From Blastobasis lacticolella (taxonomy: Eukaryota; Arthropoda; Insecta; Lepidoptera; Blastobasidae): 64,000 nt of DNA. Position 1 is the stretch's first letter, and each line of letters starts with the position of its first letter. Both the position numbers and the translations under genes were made by a program. Below, one piece after another: positions 11,801 through 24,120 of this stretch. The DNA lies in NCBI GenBank assembly GCA_905147135.1, contig LR990057.1, forward strand, positions 4,774,001-4,838,000, written 5' to 3'. The notes beneath the pieces were generated by a model. That model was given only the letters and a program-made list of their open reading frames with translations, was not told the DNA's origin and ran no database searches.

Positions 11801-12644
11801 GTCACTGACAACTGAGATGACCATGTCTTGACCCTGTAACACCTATTTTATACCAAGTCCATAACCGAGTTCCTTGTACGTACTCATTTATTAAAACTAC
11901 GTATTACACAATTCCCAAGTAAGTTATAGAAGTAGCAACAGAAAACCTGCGAAGACTTGTAATTGGCTGTCTGTTTCGTAAGAATATTAATATTAAGTAT
12001 GTTATTGGATCGCTGATGGTCTTCCAAATAAATAAAAAATAAACTCGTGAAACATACAACACGAACAAATTAGACGAATAACAAACAAAACCCAGTTAGA
12101 TATAATGAAGACACCGACCGTAAATACCTTCACTTGTCGGGAATCGAACGGGAGTACGGATGAAGTATGCAAATGCATTTATAATTCAACGGGCCTGGGA
12201 GCCGCGTCTCGACGTTAATCCAAAGTTAAGGCAGGATCAAATGCTTGTACTAAACTTTCGTCTGAATACCCGATGGGGTTAGACGGGGAGCCATAATTTT
12301 GTTGTCTATTATTTATTTGACGGTGGAGTTACTTGGGCGTTTTCTTTTATTTCGGTGTAGGTACTTAGGAACATTACTTCCATTTATTGTTGGCAGCTGT
12401 ATTTATAAACTTTCGTTCCTTTGGCCTTACACGTTTAGTCCCCCAAATGTGCAGGGCCTCGTGTTCGCATATTAACTCAATCAAGCTCAATCGCAGTTTG
12501 AAACGTTTTTTTGTTATTCTGATACTAATAAAAGACCAATTAATTCGATTGGTTTTCGATTGGTGTAACAATCGTAGCTCGTTTGATAAAACGGTATTCT
12601 CCTCTTACATGATTATCAGTTAGTGTGCAACGATCAATCAATCA
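8801..12644. other. Non-coding; hairpin at 9880-9919
   Basis: No coding gene is supported. A 15-base inverted repeat with one mismatch (CTCGGTTATTATGTG against CACATAATAACTGAG) at 9880-9894 and 9905-9919 can fold around an ACACGTGT centre. The stretches near 10740-10960 and 11050-11230 look less repeat-like and have mixed base composition, so they could be regulatory DNA, but I see no decisive motif. A B-box-like GTTCGATTCCCG lies on the - strand at about 12138. Confidence 0.45.
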
Positions 12645-12752
12645 AATACATAACTCAGGAAAGAGTCATTGGTACATGGCAGCACTGGAGTTCGATCCCG
12701 GTTCGTATCCCTCTTGTTTACGAGTCGGACCCACTAGGCCACGGACGCTCTC
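12645..12752 (-). repeat. SINE, head portion
   Basis: Reverse orientation copy of the tRNA-headed SINE. It shows the complement of GGCCTAGTGG, a degenerate B box and the CCATGTACCAATGACTC block. The 3' half is absent. Confidence 0.6.
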
Positions 12753-13304
12753 AAAATCTATTATCTAATAATCCAGGCCAAACAATCCTTGACGACAGCT
12801 AACGTCAACATTTAGGTTACCTAGGTCTATCTACACTTAAGTTAATACAGTACACAATATCCGTTTAAATTACCATTGTTATGGCAAGTAGGTAACCGTT
12901 TCCTGTAACATTACAAACTTGTGTGATCGCATACTAGATGTTGTAACGATGTACTTAGTTGATACTTCTTCCTGTATGTTTCTTTATGGTAAGTAGGTAC
13001 CAGTATTGCGTCATAGTGGTTTCTGTCCATTTTGTGTTTGTTGGGTGTTATCAAAATTACCGTCGGCATTTAGTAATGTTTCAATAAATTTTAATGTGGC
13101 TGAAAAAGCAAAAAACGCTGAGTCCTATTTTGTTGGACTACGGTGATCCTTGGTAGAGTTTCGTCGTCGGTACCTAGCTCCTAGGCGTTAAGGAAGCGTC
13201 GCTTTACAAGACCCGTAAATGGAAAGGGTTGGTGGTATTCTACCCTCACCAGGGTTCTATAAGGCCACATTGAATGCTTAATAATATTATTCCAATTAGA
13301 GTGC
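12753..13304. other. Non-coding, nothing recognised
   Basis: AT-rich, with no gene or clear repeat recognised. Confidence 0.5.
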
Positions 13305-13406
13305 CACAAACTTATCTGATCCGGTGGCCAAAACTGGAACTAATTTGACGCCACTTTGAATTGTCATGTTAATGCCATCAACAGCGACGCTGCAGATAAG
13401 TTTGTG
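13305..13406. mobile_element. MITE with CACAAACTTATCTG ends
   Basis: A 102-bp unit with perfect 14-base terminal inverted repeats (CACAAACTTATCTG and CAGATAAGTTTGTG). Inside are GGTGGCCAAAACTGGAACTA and ACAGCGACG. A diverged copy lies in the opposite orientation at 23408-23513. The target duplication is unclear. Confidence 0.7.
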
Positions 13407-14095
13407 ATAAACTAATATGAATCATAATAATCATAGAACACAGACTACTCGGTACACATCGCAGGTGCCACCTTTATGCGAAAAGCACAGGACCGGCTTT
13501 TGTGGAGATCTATGTACCGATTTTTTTTGTGATAAATGTAATTGTATTGCAAAATTATCATGTCGTGGCGTCCTTTGTAATAAATGTTTTCTTTGTTTCT
13601 TTCGGCTGATATGATAATGACGACTGACTACTTTTCTGTGTTTTATGATAATAATGAAACACTAACGTGTTCTGTTCCGACCCCCAGAACCATAATCAGT
13701 GCAATAAGCTTCGAACGAAATAACCTATAATAACCTAGCAATTCAACTAAAGCCTTCATAAATAAATAGAACTATCCGATAATTCAAGTAGTATTGACGT
13801 GAATTCTATCAATGCGTCCCGCTGGCTACAACCTGATGACACCTACGCGCCTATTTGTCAGGCTTTCTCCGACCTCCGTATAAAATATTGTAAGAATTCC
13901 CTGAATAACCTACGGCTATGGCGCACTTACTTAGTTTTATAGTGCTCTACGGAGGCTTGTAGCCGTGGAATTGTAAAAGAAAATTAAGTTTTACGTACGA
14001 GTGTTAACTGTATTTCGTAACTAATCCTTTCTACTCAAGTATTCTGAACTGTTATCTTTGACGCTCGAAGGATAGTAATTTTATGCTTTATTGGC
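13407..14095. other. Non-coding, nothing recognised
   Basis: It includes a small cysteine-rich open frame (13417-13614) that has no signal peptide or splice context, and I do not accept it as a gene. Confidence 0.5.
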
Positions 14096-14516
14096 GATTG
14101 CACAAAACTTAGGCGACTGATAAGTTGGCGCTTTAAGTCGTTAATGTCCCGGTTGTTATACATTCAGTCGCTGAATGTGCAGTTTTCATCATGATGTTTT
14201 CCCTAACCCTAACAGCATCTGTTCCTATTCAACTAATGTACATATCTCAAAAAAGAGTCGGTATATGGCCGCAGCAGGATACGAATCCGGTTCATCTCGC
14301 TTACTAGTCGGACACCTTAACCACTCGGCCACCGACGCTTACAAAGTTGGCGCCTTAATATATTCCTAAGCATTTAGGAGTCACAAAATAGGTGCGATAA
14401 AATAAAGAGTAACTTATCGCGTTTAGTTTTCACATAAGGTTGGTGTTGTTGCAATGTTCTTTCTTGTTAGGAATATCTTAAATTAACTAAAGCGTCGACT
14501 AAAATTTAGTGCAATC
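14096..14516. mobile_element. MITE (GATTGCAC family) split by a SINE
   Basis: The terminal inverted repeats are GATTGCACAAAACTTAGGCG on the left and CGTCGACTAAAATTTAGTGC followed by AATC on the right. Without the SINE at 14137-14343 and its duplication the element is about 199 bp, matching copies at 45285-45484, 62916-63102 and 27431-27672. Shared internal words are TAAGCATTTAGGAGTCACAA, CGTTTAGTTTTCAC and TTCTTGTTAGGAATAT. Confidence 0.75.
14137..14343 (-). mobile_element. SINE inserted in MITE, 15-bp target duplication
   Basis: On the - strand the element starts with GTCGGTGGCCGAGTGGTTAA, a clear tRNA-Ser/Leu-like A-box region. A degenerate B box and the usual SINE body follow, ending at AACCGGGACATTAACGAC. 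It is flanked by AAGTTGGCGC-T/C-TTAA at 14122-14136 and 14344-14358, a 15-base duplication with one difference. The 3' half of the body is internally shortened compared with the full copy at 24121. Confidence 0.78.
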
Positions 14517-15722
14517 AAACGTTAGTTTCTTGAAGATCTTTCGAGTTTTATAAACACTAATCCCGAGAGGAAATGAAGATTTGACGGGTTAAGCCTAAAC
14601 CCAAAACTTAACCTGCCTAACTTACGACCGAATACTCGAATGTCTCTTATAAGGGCTCATTCGATATCATGCTATCCCTTTTCAATGTCAAAGATTTATA
14701 ATTACAATATGAACTTTAAGGAGCCCTTACGGTTAAGAAACATTCCATTGTACGTACATAGTATAGCGTGAAATTTAATGACATAAACAAACGTTAAAAA
14801 GGTTAACTTTTTTCTGGCTGATGTTGATATTTGACCTCAAGCACAATATTTACTTTTTTTATAATGTGTTTATCTTAACCATTACGAAACACTTGCCAAC
14901 AAACATCCAGTTTATATTCCTCGAAAAAAGAAAAAAAAAACAACAATAGAACAGAAAAATATTGCGTTTTAAAACGCATTATCGAAGTTCGAACACAAAA
15001 GGTGCTGTTATCTATTGCTTTATCTAAATGGGCGTGGAGACGCGTTTCGTGGACTTATCGGGTCTACATTGTTAGGAGGACTCACGTGACTGGTGCGTAT
15101 GGAATTCTACCAATTTTACCAAGTTCACAAATCTCTTTTCCCGGTTGATTTTTTTATGTTGGTGTTAATTGTAATAAGATAACCGTCTGTGTCGTTAAAA
15201 TTTTATAGCGGCTCCTACCTTCGATATATTTCGGGTATTGTTATCTATCTTGCTGCATACACTGTTACAGTGTCCTTTTCTTTCAAATAGTCCAAGCATC
15301 AGGCATAGAATGAAAGTGTAACAAACAGCAATAAATATCTGAATATACCTAAAGTGTTTTAAGTAACAAAATAATTACAATTTATTCTGAAAAAATACTG
15401 ACTTCTTAAAAATACATAATATTTGCGTTGTTGTTACGTAAAAATTAAGTCGTATCCGCTAACCAGATAGCAAATCTACAAAAAAATATATACGTAAAAA
15501 AATATAACCGTAGTTCTAGCCAACTAAGGTTACAGCTCACCCACACCTGCGCCGCTCTCGAGTATTTTCGTCCGCACCAGATAACTGCCCGCCAAGGACG
15601 CACGTCTGCGGAAACTGGTACAAATGGGTGCACTGTGTGTTGACTTCACTAAGTAGGTATAGTCATTTGTAGCTTTTGGAGCTTTGGGTAGGTAGGTTAC
15701 TTCATGAAGCATAGTATGTATC
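14517..15722. other. Non-coding, nothing recognised
   Basis: AT-rich, with no gene seen. Confidence 0.5.
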
Positions 15723-15915
15723 TACTAGCGACTCGGGCCGGCTTCGCACGGATATAACCGTTACAAATTTGTAGGTGTACTTAAACTTTCCTCATGAATC
15801 ACTCTGTTTATATGAGTAAAAATCGCATAAAAATCCTTTAGTTTTCGAGTTTATCGCGAGCAGACAAACAGACAGACACAGTGTGGGACTTTGTTTTATA
15901 ATATGTATGTCACAA
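15723..15915 (+). repeat. Dispersed repeat (GCGACTTTGT family relative)
   Basis: The order GACTCGGGCCGGCTTCGCAC, CCTCATGAATCACTC, AAAATCCTTTAGTTTTCGAG, CAGACAGACACAG, GGGACTTTGTTTTATAATAT matches the abundant lepidopteran repeat in + orientation. Confidence 0.6.
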
Positions 15916-16370
15916 TGACTGTGAAATTTAATCAAAGGCATAGTACTAAAGTAGGTATATATTTACCTCCTATTTCTGCTGATCGTACATATATCTATGT
16001 TCAATTTTAACTCGCGGTTTTCGTGTATTTAGGTAACTCCTATAAAAAGACTGTTTGTTCGTGGGAATGGTATCTTTCCACCGTTGAAAGGAGGGCTATT
16101 TATTATTCACAGAGATTAAGATATTCATAATTTCATACCTTTACCTCCATTGGACTATTTCTAAAAGCCCCCGATAAAGATTACGTTTTTCCTAATTAAA
16201 AATGAGCTCTGCTTTAATATTACCGTCATGGGATGCCAATCTCTAATTATATCTGGTGATAAAAACATCAGAAGATCACTGACCTCTATACATTTTTCTG
16301 TAATTATAAATATGTACTTATACGTTTTTGTATTATTGAGGTTAGTGCAGAAGATTTATTTCCATTCTTG
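15916..16370. other. Non-coding, nothing recognised
   Basis: AT-rich, with no gene seen. Confidence 0.5.
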
Positions 16371-16609
16371 GGCCATGTACCAATGACTTTTTTCTGAGTT
16401 ATGCACATTAGTTGAATGTAAACCGAGGGAAAACATCGTGATAAAACCTGCACATTCAGGCAACTAAATATGTAACCATGATACATCATGTTCCCCTGGT
16501 AGCAGGGTCACGGAGAACAAATGGCAGTCGCTCCACTGTAATTATCTGATCTGCCAAATCCTGGATCATGGTCAAGGCGGATCTCGTGCCCTCGTGCACG
16601 AGAGGATAA
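16371..16609 (+). repeat. SINE, 5'-truncated
   Basis: It begins at the GGCCATGTACCAATGAC block, just after where the tRNA head should be, and runs through GTTGAATG, AACATCGTGA, the GCAGTCGCTCCACTGTAATT block and the CTCGTGCACGAG palindrome. The head is missing. Confidence 0.75.
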
Positions 16610-17654
16610 AGACATCCACTATTAGTAATACTAGAGTTCACCTCGATTTGTGTCTATTGCTTACATCGGCTCCGGACGACCTTCACAATATCTCCCATCT
16701 ATCTTGTAACACTTCCTACGAATAACCTAGTAAAGACATAACCTTAAGTAGATTATTGTGTTATTATATTAGGCGGGATTACACGCGCCGTACCTTTTCG
16801 ATTTCGTACCTACCGCAACGTCGGGTAAACAAATTGAAAAGGCACGTCGCGCGTAAGCCCCTTCTAATATGATATTATATGTAAAGAACGCGAGTTTAGT
16901 TTGAAACAAATATGAGATTACTGTGGTTAGCCGTAGCTGCATACAGGTAACACAACGGTGACTATGGCACGAAAACGCATGTCGATGCTAATTGTGAGCC
17001 CATGGCAGAGAAATATTAAGGGCAGGACACTGCACTTTAGCACCAAAAGCCTGAGCTGATGCTTCAACCTGGTGAGGCACATTAACATATTCAGTGATAA
17101 TTTTTGCCCCTCGAAGCTGTAGGTAGACATCTTGTTTGTTGAGAGTAGGTACAATACAATACTATACAGAACTCTTTATACACAACAAAATATGTGTTAA
17201 GCAGTAGAAAGGGCTGTCTTATCACTAATGTGATCTCTTTCAGACAGCCTTGGTATGGAAAGAAACACCGAATTATAGCAGCAGACCTGTAATAGTTGGG
17301 TATAAGCAATACATACATAGGTATTTGTCTCAAATTTAATTAGCAGCTCTATTTTTTTTTTCTAACTCTATTTTATATTTTCTTAATACTCTACATTTGT
17401 AAGTATATAGTTTTGGAGTTCAATAACGTGGTATTTTTAACTTTGAAAGTCTCTTGTCATTTGCCTCTAGAAGTTTAACTTTGTCAAGTATTGTATTCGA
17501 CAGACGATCCTATGCCCTTCGCGCATAATAGATAATGTTTAATTAAGCAAAGTAACTTTTAATTTATTTTTCGTTGATTTCTGTAAAAAATATTCAAAGA
17601 AATCGTTGAATATCAAACAAGTAAGTGGTCCAACCCAAATTATTATAAACTAGT
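16610..17654. other. Non-coding, nothing recognised
   Basis: No gene or clear repeat. Short frames near 16927-17333 have no family features. Confidence 0.5.
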
Positions 17655-17835
17655 GGTTTGACTTCGTTCGCGTACTTTCCCCCTACCTACCCTTTGTCTT
17701 ATTTATAAACCTTGATCTTGAATCACTCTATCTATTGTTGGAAACCGTATTTAAATCCGTTACGAAGTTTAAAAGATCTAAGCGTACATAGATACAGACA
17801 GCGGGAAGCGACTTTGTTTTATACTATGTATGGAA
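17655..17835 (+). repeat. Dispersed repeat (GCGACTTTGT family)
   Basis: Contains GACTTCGTTCGCGTAC, CTTGAATCACTCTATCTATT, ACGAAGTTTAAAAGATCTAA and GCGGGAAGCGACTTTG in + orientation. It is a good representative of the family. Confidence 0.65.
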
Positions 17836-20329
17836 GATATTTTATAAGTAACTGATATGTGATGATGCTGCCGAAAATGGTGGCCTGTCTAGAAACAGCC
17901 TATTCACGGTGTCAAAATTATAGTATCCCAGACGATCCAATCCAGTAGCCAGCGCCAGCGACACAGCGCTAGTTCATCTGCATCGATCGTCGTGTATCGA
18001 CCGGGGCGGATGCGCACACGCATATGTACGGTCTAAAATTAACACGTCACGTGTAAAAAGCGCGCCAACGGGCAGAGTAAACAGTTTACATTAGGACTAC
18101 TTAGTACGGGAAACGGGTATTTCTTTTTTTTTGTAGGGACAAAGGTCTTGTGGGTTGGGGACACGGGGACACTTTTGTGTTTGACCGTGGGTTTTAACCT
18201 TACGTTCGTAGGTGCCAGTGGAGGGTCATGTAATCTGCACGTTTGGCGGGAGGGTTGGGTTAGGTTAGTTGGCTGGTTTGTTCACTGAGCTCACCGAAGC
18301 TTCATTGCTAATTTTGACTGATACGTGACGTTATATATTTTGAAAGTTTTTATCCTTATTATTGGGTAGGTAATTATCGAGATATTCGAGATTGATTTTT
18401 TATTCATCTCTGTGTAAGGTGGTTTGTTTTTTATTCAAAGTTGATGTAACCATTTACGTCCATTCTTTTAAAGGTTTTGACGTTATTAATTGTACCTATG
18501 TTTGCGCAATTGCAATTGCTGGTAAATGTATTCAATTGAGCGTGAAAATGGAGTTCTACATGAATAATATAAAACAAAGCAAAGAAAAAGAAAAATAATA
18601 AAATCACAAAACAACGCCATCTAGCGGCGAATTGTTTTTTTTTTCGATTATTTATGCTTCATTTTATATCATTAAGCAGTTACATCGAAAGCCATTTTGC
18701 GCACCATTGAATGCATTTACTAAGAGTATATTAATACCATAATAAAAGTACTAAACACTCAAAACGAATGAAAGAATGATAAGAGAAATTTAGGATAAGT
18801 AGTATAATAATATATTATCTGTGGTATGTGAGACGAACGAATAGGTATTTGAAAACGACAAACGGCGATCGAAATAACAATTGACAGATGTGTGTTTGAC
18901 ATTTTACGCTGCTCATCTGTTTTCTTTAAAGGCGAATTGAATTATCACCTGTCGTTGCTAATAACGGTCTTTGATCGTCTCTCTCTCTTGTGATAGTCGC
19001 TGGAACTTAATGTTTACCTTCGAAATAGCCAGAATTACATCGTAATGTAGCTATTGTGCGCTTGTGGTGTCTGGCAGTGTAGAATAGTACACACTCCTTC
19101 CCAGGGCATCCTATTAAGGTAATTTCTTGCAGCAAGTTACCAAATCTCGCATCTAAACTCATAAAAACGTGATGATTATGATGATTATGATGATTTATGT
19201 TATAAGTAGGTAGGTTCTTTAGCATCAATTCCAATGCCACTCGAGAGTAATGAAATCTTTATATTCTCTAAAGATATAACTATAGTGTTAAAAGATATAA
19301 AGCTAGCTAGTATAATAACAATAGGATTCTTAAACGTGACAATGTTCAAGCACGTCACCCAAGATCACATGATGAAAAAACTTAGTGCTCTAAAGTGCAG
19401 GCGATGAGTCCGCTGTGGGCTTACCGTAAGTGCCACTGGAGCAACACTTTGCTGTTTATTTTCTCGGGGTATACCCCGAGTTGCCACTCTCAGGAATTCT
19501 CCAAGTTTCTGCCCGACGGCGTGCGATGGGCCTTTGAGAGCCGTGTCTGCATTTTTGTTGAATAGAATTTTGTGGGGTGGTGGAAAAATGTTCTATCGTC
19601 TAAACCATGCGTATATTAATACAGTTTTCACTGTGATTTGGGTTGTAGAAAATTTCTTCCGAAAGTTTTATTGTATGCATATATAGGTACTAGAGAAAAC
19701 GTGCGAAGCTGGGCGGGTCGCTAGTAGGTACTTAATAACAAGACGTTTGTAAAAAAATATACCGCTGATAGCTCCACTACTATTAATTTATAGACAGAAA
19801 ACTAAAACCTTGGAAACCTTGAACCAAATGATTATATTTCCAATACTTATTGATTCAGTTCGTCCATTAATGTTTACAGTGCCTAGTATTCCAGTGACCT
19901 GTAATTAAGTATTAATCAAATATTGATTGTCTTAGTTTACACAGCGGCGTAGCGTTTTGATTTGGCCTTAATCGAAGCAGCTATTAAACAACGATATAGT
20001 TTTGGATTAATTACAGCCAGAACAGAGCTACTATCTGATACCATGTAATTTCGTGTTGACTTGAAAATCTTCAATATCTGTTATTAGGACTGTTAAGAAT
20101 AACTTTGGTCTACACGAGTTCATCCACGTAGATTGAAAGTGAAATATTGGTATAGTTTAAACATCGATTCCTTTGGGTATACCTAGTAGTCATATATCTG
20201 CCTTTCTACGGTAAGACAAGACATGGCCCAGGGCCTAGAAACAGACACGTAGGATTGTATAGGAGTATTATCACCACAGAACAGAACTACTATCATATTA
20301 CGTACAATAGGTACGATATTTTTTTTATA
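17836..20329. other. Non-coding; palindrome at 19463-19480
   Basis: No gene is supported. Positions 17930-18080 are GC-richer and hold a CACGTCACGTG cluster, so they are a possible regulatory patch. GGGTTAGGTTAG at about 18259 is a two-unit telomere-like word, too short to mean much. A perfect 18-base palindrome, CTCGGGGTATACCCCGAG, lies at 19463-19480 in a GC-richer stretch (19390-19550) of unknown origin. Confidence 0.45.
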
Positions 20330-20495
20330 CCACTGAGGTCGCAGATAAGCTTATGACCTACCTGATTGTTAGCTGTTAAAACAGCACATACTCAATTGTC
20401 AATGGGCGGCACCGCATCCCCTCATAAATGTCCAGAAGGACGACGGTGACCACTTTCCAGGTGAACCGTCTGTTCGTGTTACTTCCAACAGGCAA
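20330..20495. repeat. LINE 3'-UTR-like fragment
   Basis: Contains the words GATTGTTAGCTG, GGCGGCACCGCATCCCCTC and GACGGTGACCACTTTCCAGG. The last is shared with the LINE 3' UTR at about 6070-6095. The fragment is strongly diverged. Confidence 0.4.
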
Positions 20496-22271
20496 TAAAA
20501 TAATCAAGGACAATTCTGCTGCCACTTTGGCACCCACCCGTAGAGGCTGGTACCACGAAATTATATGCGTGCGGACTGCGGGTTTTCTTTAGCGACGGAT
20601 GGCATACCTTAATTGTCAAATTGCGACACTATTAGCTACAGTCGCAATGAGGATCAGTCACGATTTTCGTTTAGTGACCTTTCCATTAACTTATGATACC
20701 ACATGAATGACTGTAAGAAAATTTGCAGAGAAGATACCTATATACGCTAGCACACTGTGGTTTTTTCATGTCATTTGACACCCAGCTAAACCGTTAGTCC
20801 TACGATATAAAGCACAAGTTTGACATTTCATTCAAACCCCTAACTTAGGCGTTTCAGACCTGATTTTCAATAATTATTTAAATCTATAAAATTCTACCAT
20901 ATGATTGTTCCTCATTGGAAGACTATTTTCATACTTTGCTAATAAAATTTTAGGTATTCAGCGGCGTTTTTCAAAGAAACTAACGATCTGGTTTAGCTAT
21001 GTCCCCTAAGCAAACACGCAAATACAATATAAGTGGTACACTCCGTACATGCACTGGAGTAGCGTTGTTAATGAACCAAATGATCGAGTTTCCCACAACG
21101 AGGCTTGTTTTTACGCCAATTACTATCTGTTTACCACGCAGCTGGTAATGGGGTGTCATTACTATCCGTTTATGCATAGTACGGCGAGCCCACATTTGCT
21201 ATGCTGTCTAACAGGTGTGGTATGTAAAATCTGTCCAGACAGCCTTGTTTTATTTAGTAAACAAACAATACATGTGACAAAATCGCGACTTGCCGTATCA
21301 ATCACGGTGCGTACATTGTCGTAAATTGTCTTTGGTCGCTACTACGCCATATTTGTTTCCCAAAATATAAGGCAAATCAGTCTGGATAGACTTTAAACAA
21401 ATTGTCTTTTATAATATTAGTGCATCAATAGAAAAATAACTAGGAGAATTTTATTATCAGCCTGTAGTGTAACATATTCCTCCCCTCTCTATGGTACAGT
21501 GGTTATAATTTTACTGTTTTACCGCGACTCACATGATTTCACTCTTATTTGGATGCACTTGCGTGCAACGGGGTACCCGTCGTCTGAAGATACTAAGGAT
21601 ACTAGTATAATATAGCAGTTTTTTTATTATATGCTGCGAACGAGTACCTACGGCACATAAGTGTACTACTAGGATTCCCAGCTGTTATTTCTAGATTTAA
21701 GGGTTACCAGCATAAAAAAGACTGGTTTTAGATTTTTTTCGGCGAATAATTAAACCGGCAGTGTTTTATGTAGACAATATTATTTACACCCCGTATTTTA
21801 TTATCGCAATTAGGGGTTTCTATATCATTATAGTCTGAAAAATGGTTTAACCCGTAAAATATATAATAGGCATTTGGTAATACCACATGATAGCAAGCTG
21901 GCCTATGGACATTTGTTATAGGTACCAGAGGTATCATTCACATACTGATGGACGACCCAGAAAAACCAAATGAATACCTTAATTTCTGGTGTATTCTAAT
22001 ATGAGTCTTATTGCATCGTCACAGGTAAGATTATGGTGGTCTTTTAAATTTTGTTCAATTAGTTGTGGAAGCCTTGTGGAATCCGACAGAGTCGAAAAGC
22101 ACCAATCCCTTCTACTCATGCATATCGTACAAGGCAACTAAATGTCTTAGAGGTATGCTCGTATGTACCTATACTGTCTCTGAAGGCCAGTAAGGCTCTA
22201 TATAATTATTGTTACAAATTGTAAATTGTAGGTAGGTGACGTGCACGCTACAATTCTATAATTGCCTTATA
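20496..22271. other. Non-coding, nothing recognised
   Basis: AT-rich. CAGTCTGGATAGACTTT at about 21380 resembles a word at 46860, but no element borders are visible. Confidence 0.5.
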
Positions 22272-22422
22272 TTGGCATTAATGTCCCGGTTGTGCTATCA
22301 CGAGGGTCCGGAGTCTGCCTTGACCATGATCCAGATTTTAGCAGATCAGATAATTACAGTGGAGCGACTGCCATCTGACTTCCGTGACCCTGCTACCAGT
22401 GGAAACTGGCCATATTGGATCT
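22272..22422 (-). repeat. SINE 3' half
   Basis: Reverse orientation: TTGGCATTAATGTCCCGG (tail side), then GAGGGTCCGGAGTCTGCCTT, ATTACAGTGGAGCGACTGCC and CTGCTACCAGTGG. The 5' half is missing. Confidence 0.7.
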
Positions 22423-22780
22423 ATTCTAAAATTGCCTGTTTAATAAAAATAAAAATATTTACACACACAAAAAAAATCAGCACACAGAATATAACTTGTA
22501 CAATGTACACACCTTAAAATAAATATGCCGAAGAATTTCTACCTACATGGTCATGCGCAGCGAATCAAACGGTGGAACGGAACGCGTGGTAATTGGAATT
22601 TCATTTATTTTACTTGATAAGACTGTTATTGGTCAGTTTGAAGGCTGCGGTAGCCAGTCTAGTAGACGTCGCTAGACTGAGGCTAGTCGGGCATGCGATG
22701 CATCAATTTCGTTTTCATTTAATGCCAAAGAAACTGCGGAATACATAGGTACCAACTTATTGCTTGCTTTCAACCCAATG

Positions 22781-22985
22781 GGTGCTTTTATAATTTGTAA
22801 CCTGACGATATTATTTATTGATTATCGTCGACGTCCACGATTTACCCGGAGGTGGCATGAAAGGGACACGTATTGAAAGGGATAAGTCAAATAATCGGTA
22901 ATCATAAACGTCTCGAGATGCCACCTCAACCTTATATCGTGGACGTCCAAGATAATGTCGTCACGTTACAAATTATTAAAGCCCC
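22781..22985. mobile_element. Foldback MITE with long terminal inverted repeats
   Basis: The left arm reads through TAATTTGTAACCTGACGATA, CGTCGACGTCCACGAT and GAGGTGGCAT. The right arm is its complement in mirror order (ATGCCACCTC, ATCGTGGACGTCC, ATAATGTCGTCACGTTACAA). The arms are about 75 bases with scattered mismatches around a short centre, and the whole is about 205 bp. No target duplication could be fixed by eye. Confidence 0.72.
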
Positions 22986-23407
22986 TAATATGTTTGAATG
23001 TAGAGAATTCCGTTGGTAGCATTTTACTCTTGTTTCTTGCCTACCTATCTACATAAAAAATCTACACATACGCCCGTATCCCATAGGTCTAAGACTTAGG
23101 GCGGATTGTACCAAATTCTTAAACAGAGAATAATTCATACAAAAAAACGTAAAACGCCATTCTTAAACGCGTTTAAAAAAGCCAGGCTTAGACCTATTAA
23201 GACACTAAGTAGAAACTTGCAAGGCAACAAGCTTTACAAGACCAAAAGCGACTCGGTAAAAAATCTCAAAATATCCTTATAAGTGGCTTGAAATCAGTAA
23301 CATTGCACCGGTATCTGTGTCATTGCGAGCGTTGTAAGCCAACGTGATATATGGTGACCACCTACATAGTTCTGTTGCGTAACATGTAGTTGACTAACTA
23401 TAGTACT
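22986..23407. other. Non-coding, nothing recognised
   Basis: AT-rich, with no gene seen. Confidence 0.45.
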
Positions 23408-23513
23408 ACACACTTATCTGAACCGGTGACGGCGTCGCTGTTGACAACAAAGTGACGTTTAAAAAAGGCGACACTTAGTTCCAGTTTTGGCCACCTGGTT
23501 GGATAAGTTTGTT
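23408..23513. mobile_element. MITE, inverted copy of the 13305 element
   Basis: Ends are ACACTTATCTGAACCGGTG and CCACCTGGTTGGATAAGTTT. Internal GACGGCGTCGCTGTTGA and TTAGTTCCAGTTTTGGCC are the complement of the copy at 13305-13406. The terminal repeats are diverged. Confidence 0.65.
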
Positions 23514-23604
23514 GGAGGAAGGCAGTCTACGTTCCTCTTCGAAGTATGTAGGGACTTTTTAACGATAGACGACGCATCTAGTCTAGACTGCTGCTAAAAA
23601 TCTT

Positions 23605-23720
23605 TTTTAGCCAAGCATTTGACTGCCATCTCACCTGGTGGTGTGTGACGATGCGGCCGATGATGGAGCATACCTGTCTAGGAACAGTCACTCTAGTCTT
23701 GAAGGCTGATCGTTATGATT
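23605..23720 (-). repeat. LINE-type 3'-end repeat
   Basis: It has the same word order as 7991-8165: CTTTTTTAG, GCATTTGACTGCCATCTC, GATGGAGCATACCTG and CACTCTAGTCTTGAAGG. Confidence 0.55.
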
Positions 23721-24120
23721 TCAAATGTTGAGTGTTCTTGCATATGATAGCGACACTATCCACTAACTAATACTATACCTAGAGAAGGCTTTAATGCATG
23801 AGTAGAATAACACGGTCTGCTGCCCCTAATAATTATGAATGATTTATCACACAAATACTATCATTAAATCAACGGACATCAAACGTTCAATATTTAGTTT
23901 CCAATTGTGAAAACTAATTATCAGATAGATGGCGTGAGCATCGCCGGCCGGCCTGCATTCGTTATTAATTAATTGTTTGAAACCAATGGATTGGAAACTG
24001 ACACAGGCATCGCCCGCGAGTTATCAATTCTAATTATCTCTCTCACTATTTCGATTTAATTATAAGTGGGTGGGTAGCTTTGATATATTAATCGATAGCC
24101 ACTTCTTTGTAAATGCTGGG
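23721..24120. other. Non-coding, nothing recognised
   Basis: AT-rich, with no gene seen. Confidence 0.45.

Noticed and set aside
13417..13614. Small cysteine-rich frame as a secreted peptide or toxin
   Set aside because: No signal peptide, irregular cysteine spacing and no splice or poly(A) context.
18256..18272. Interstitial telomere tract
   Set aside because: Only two GGTTA units, too short to be more than chance.
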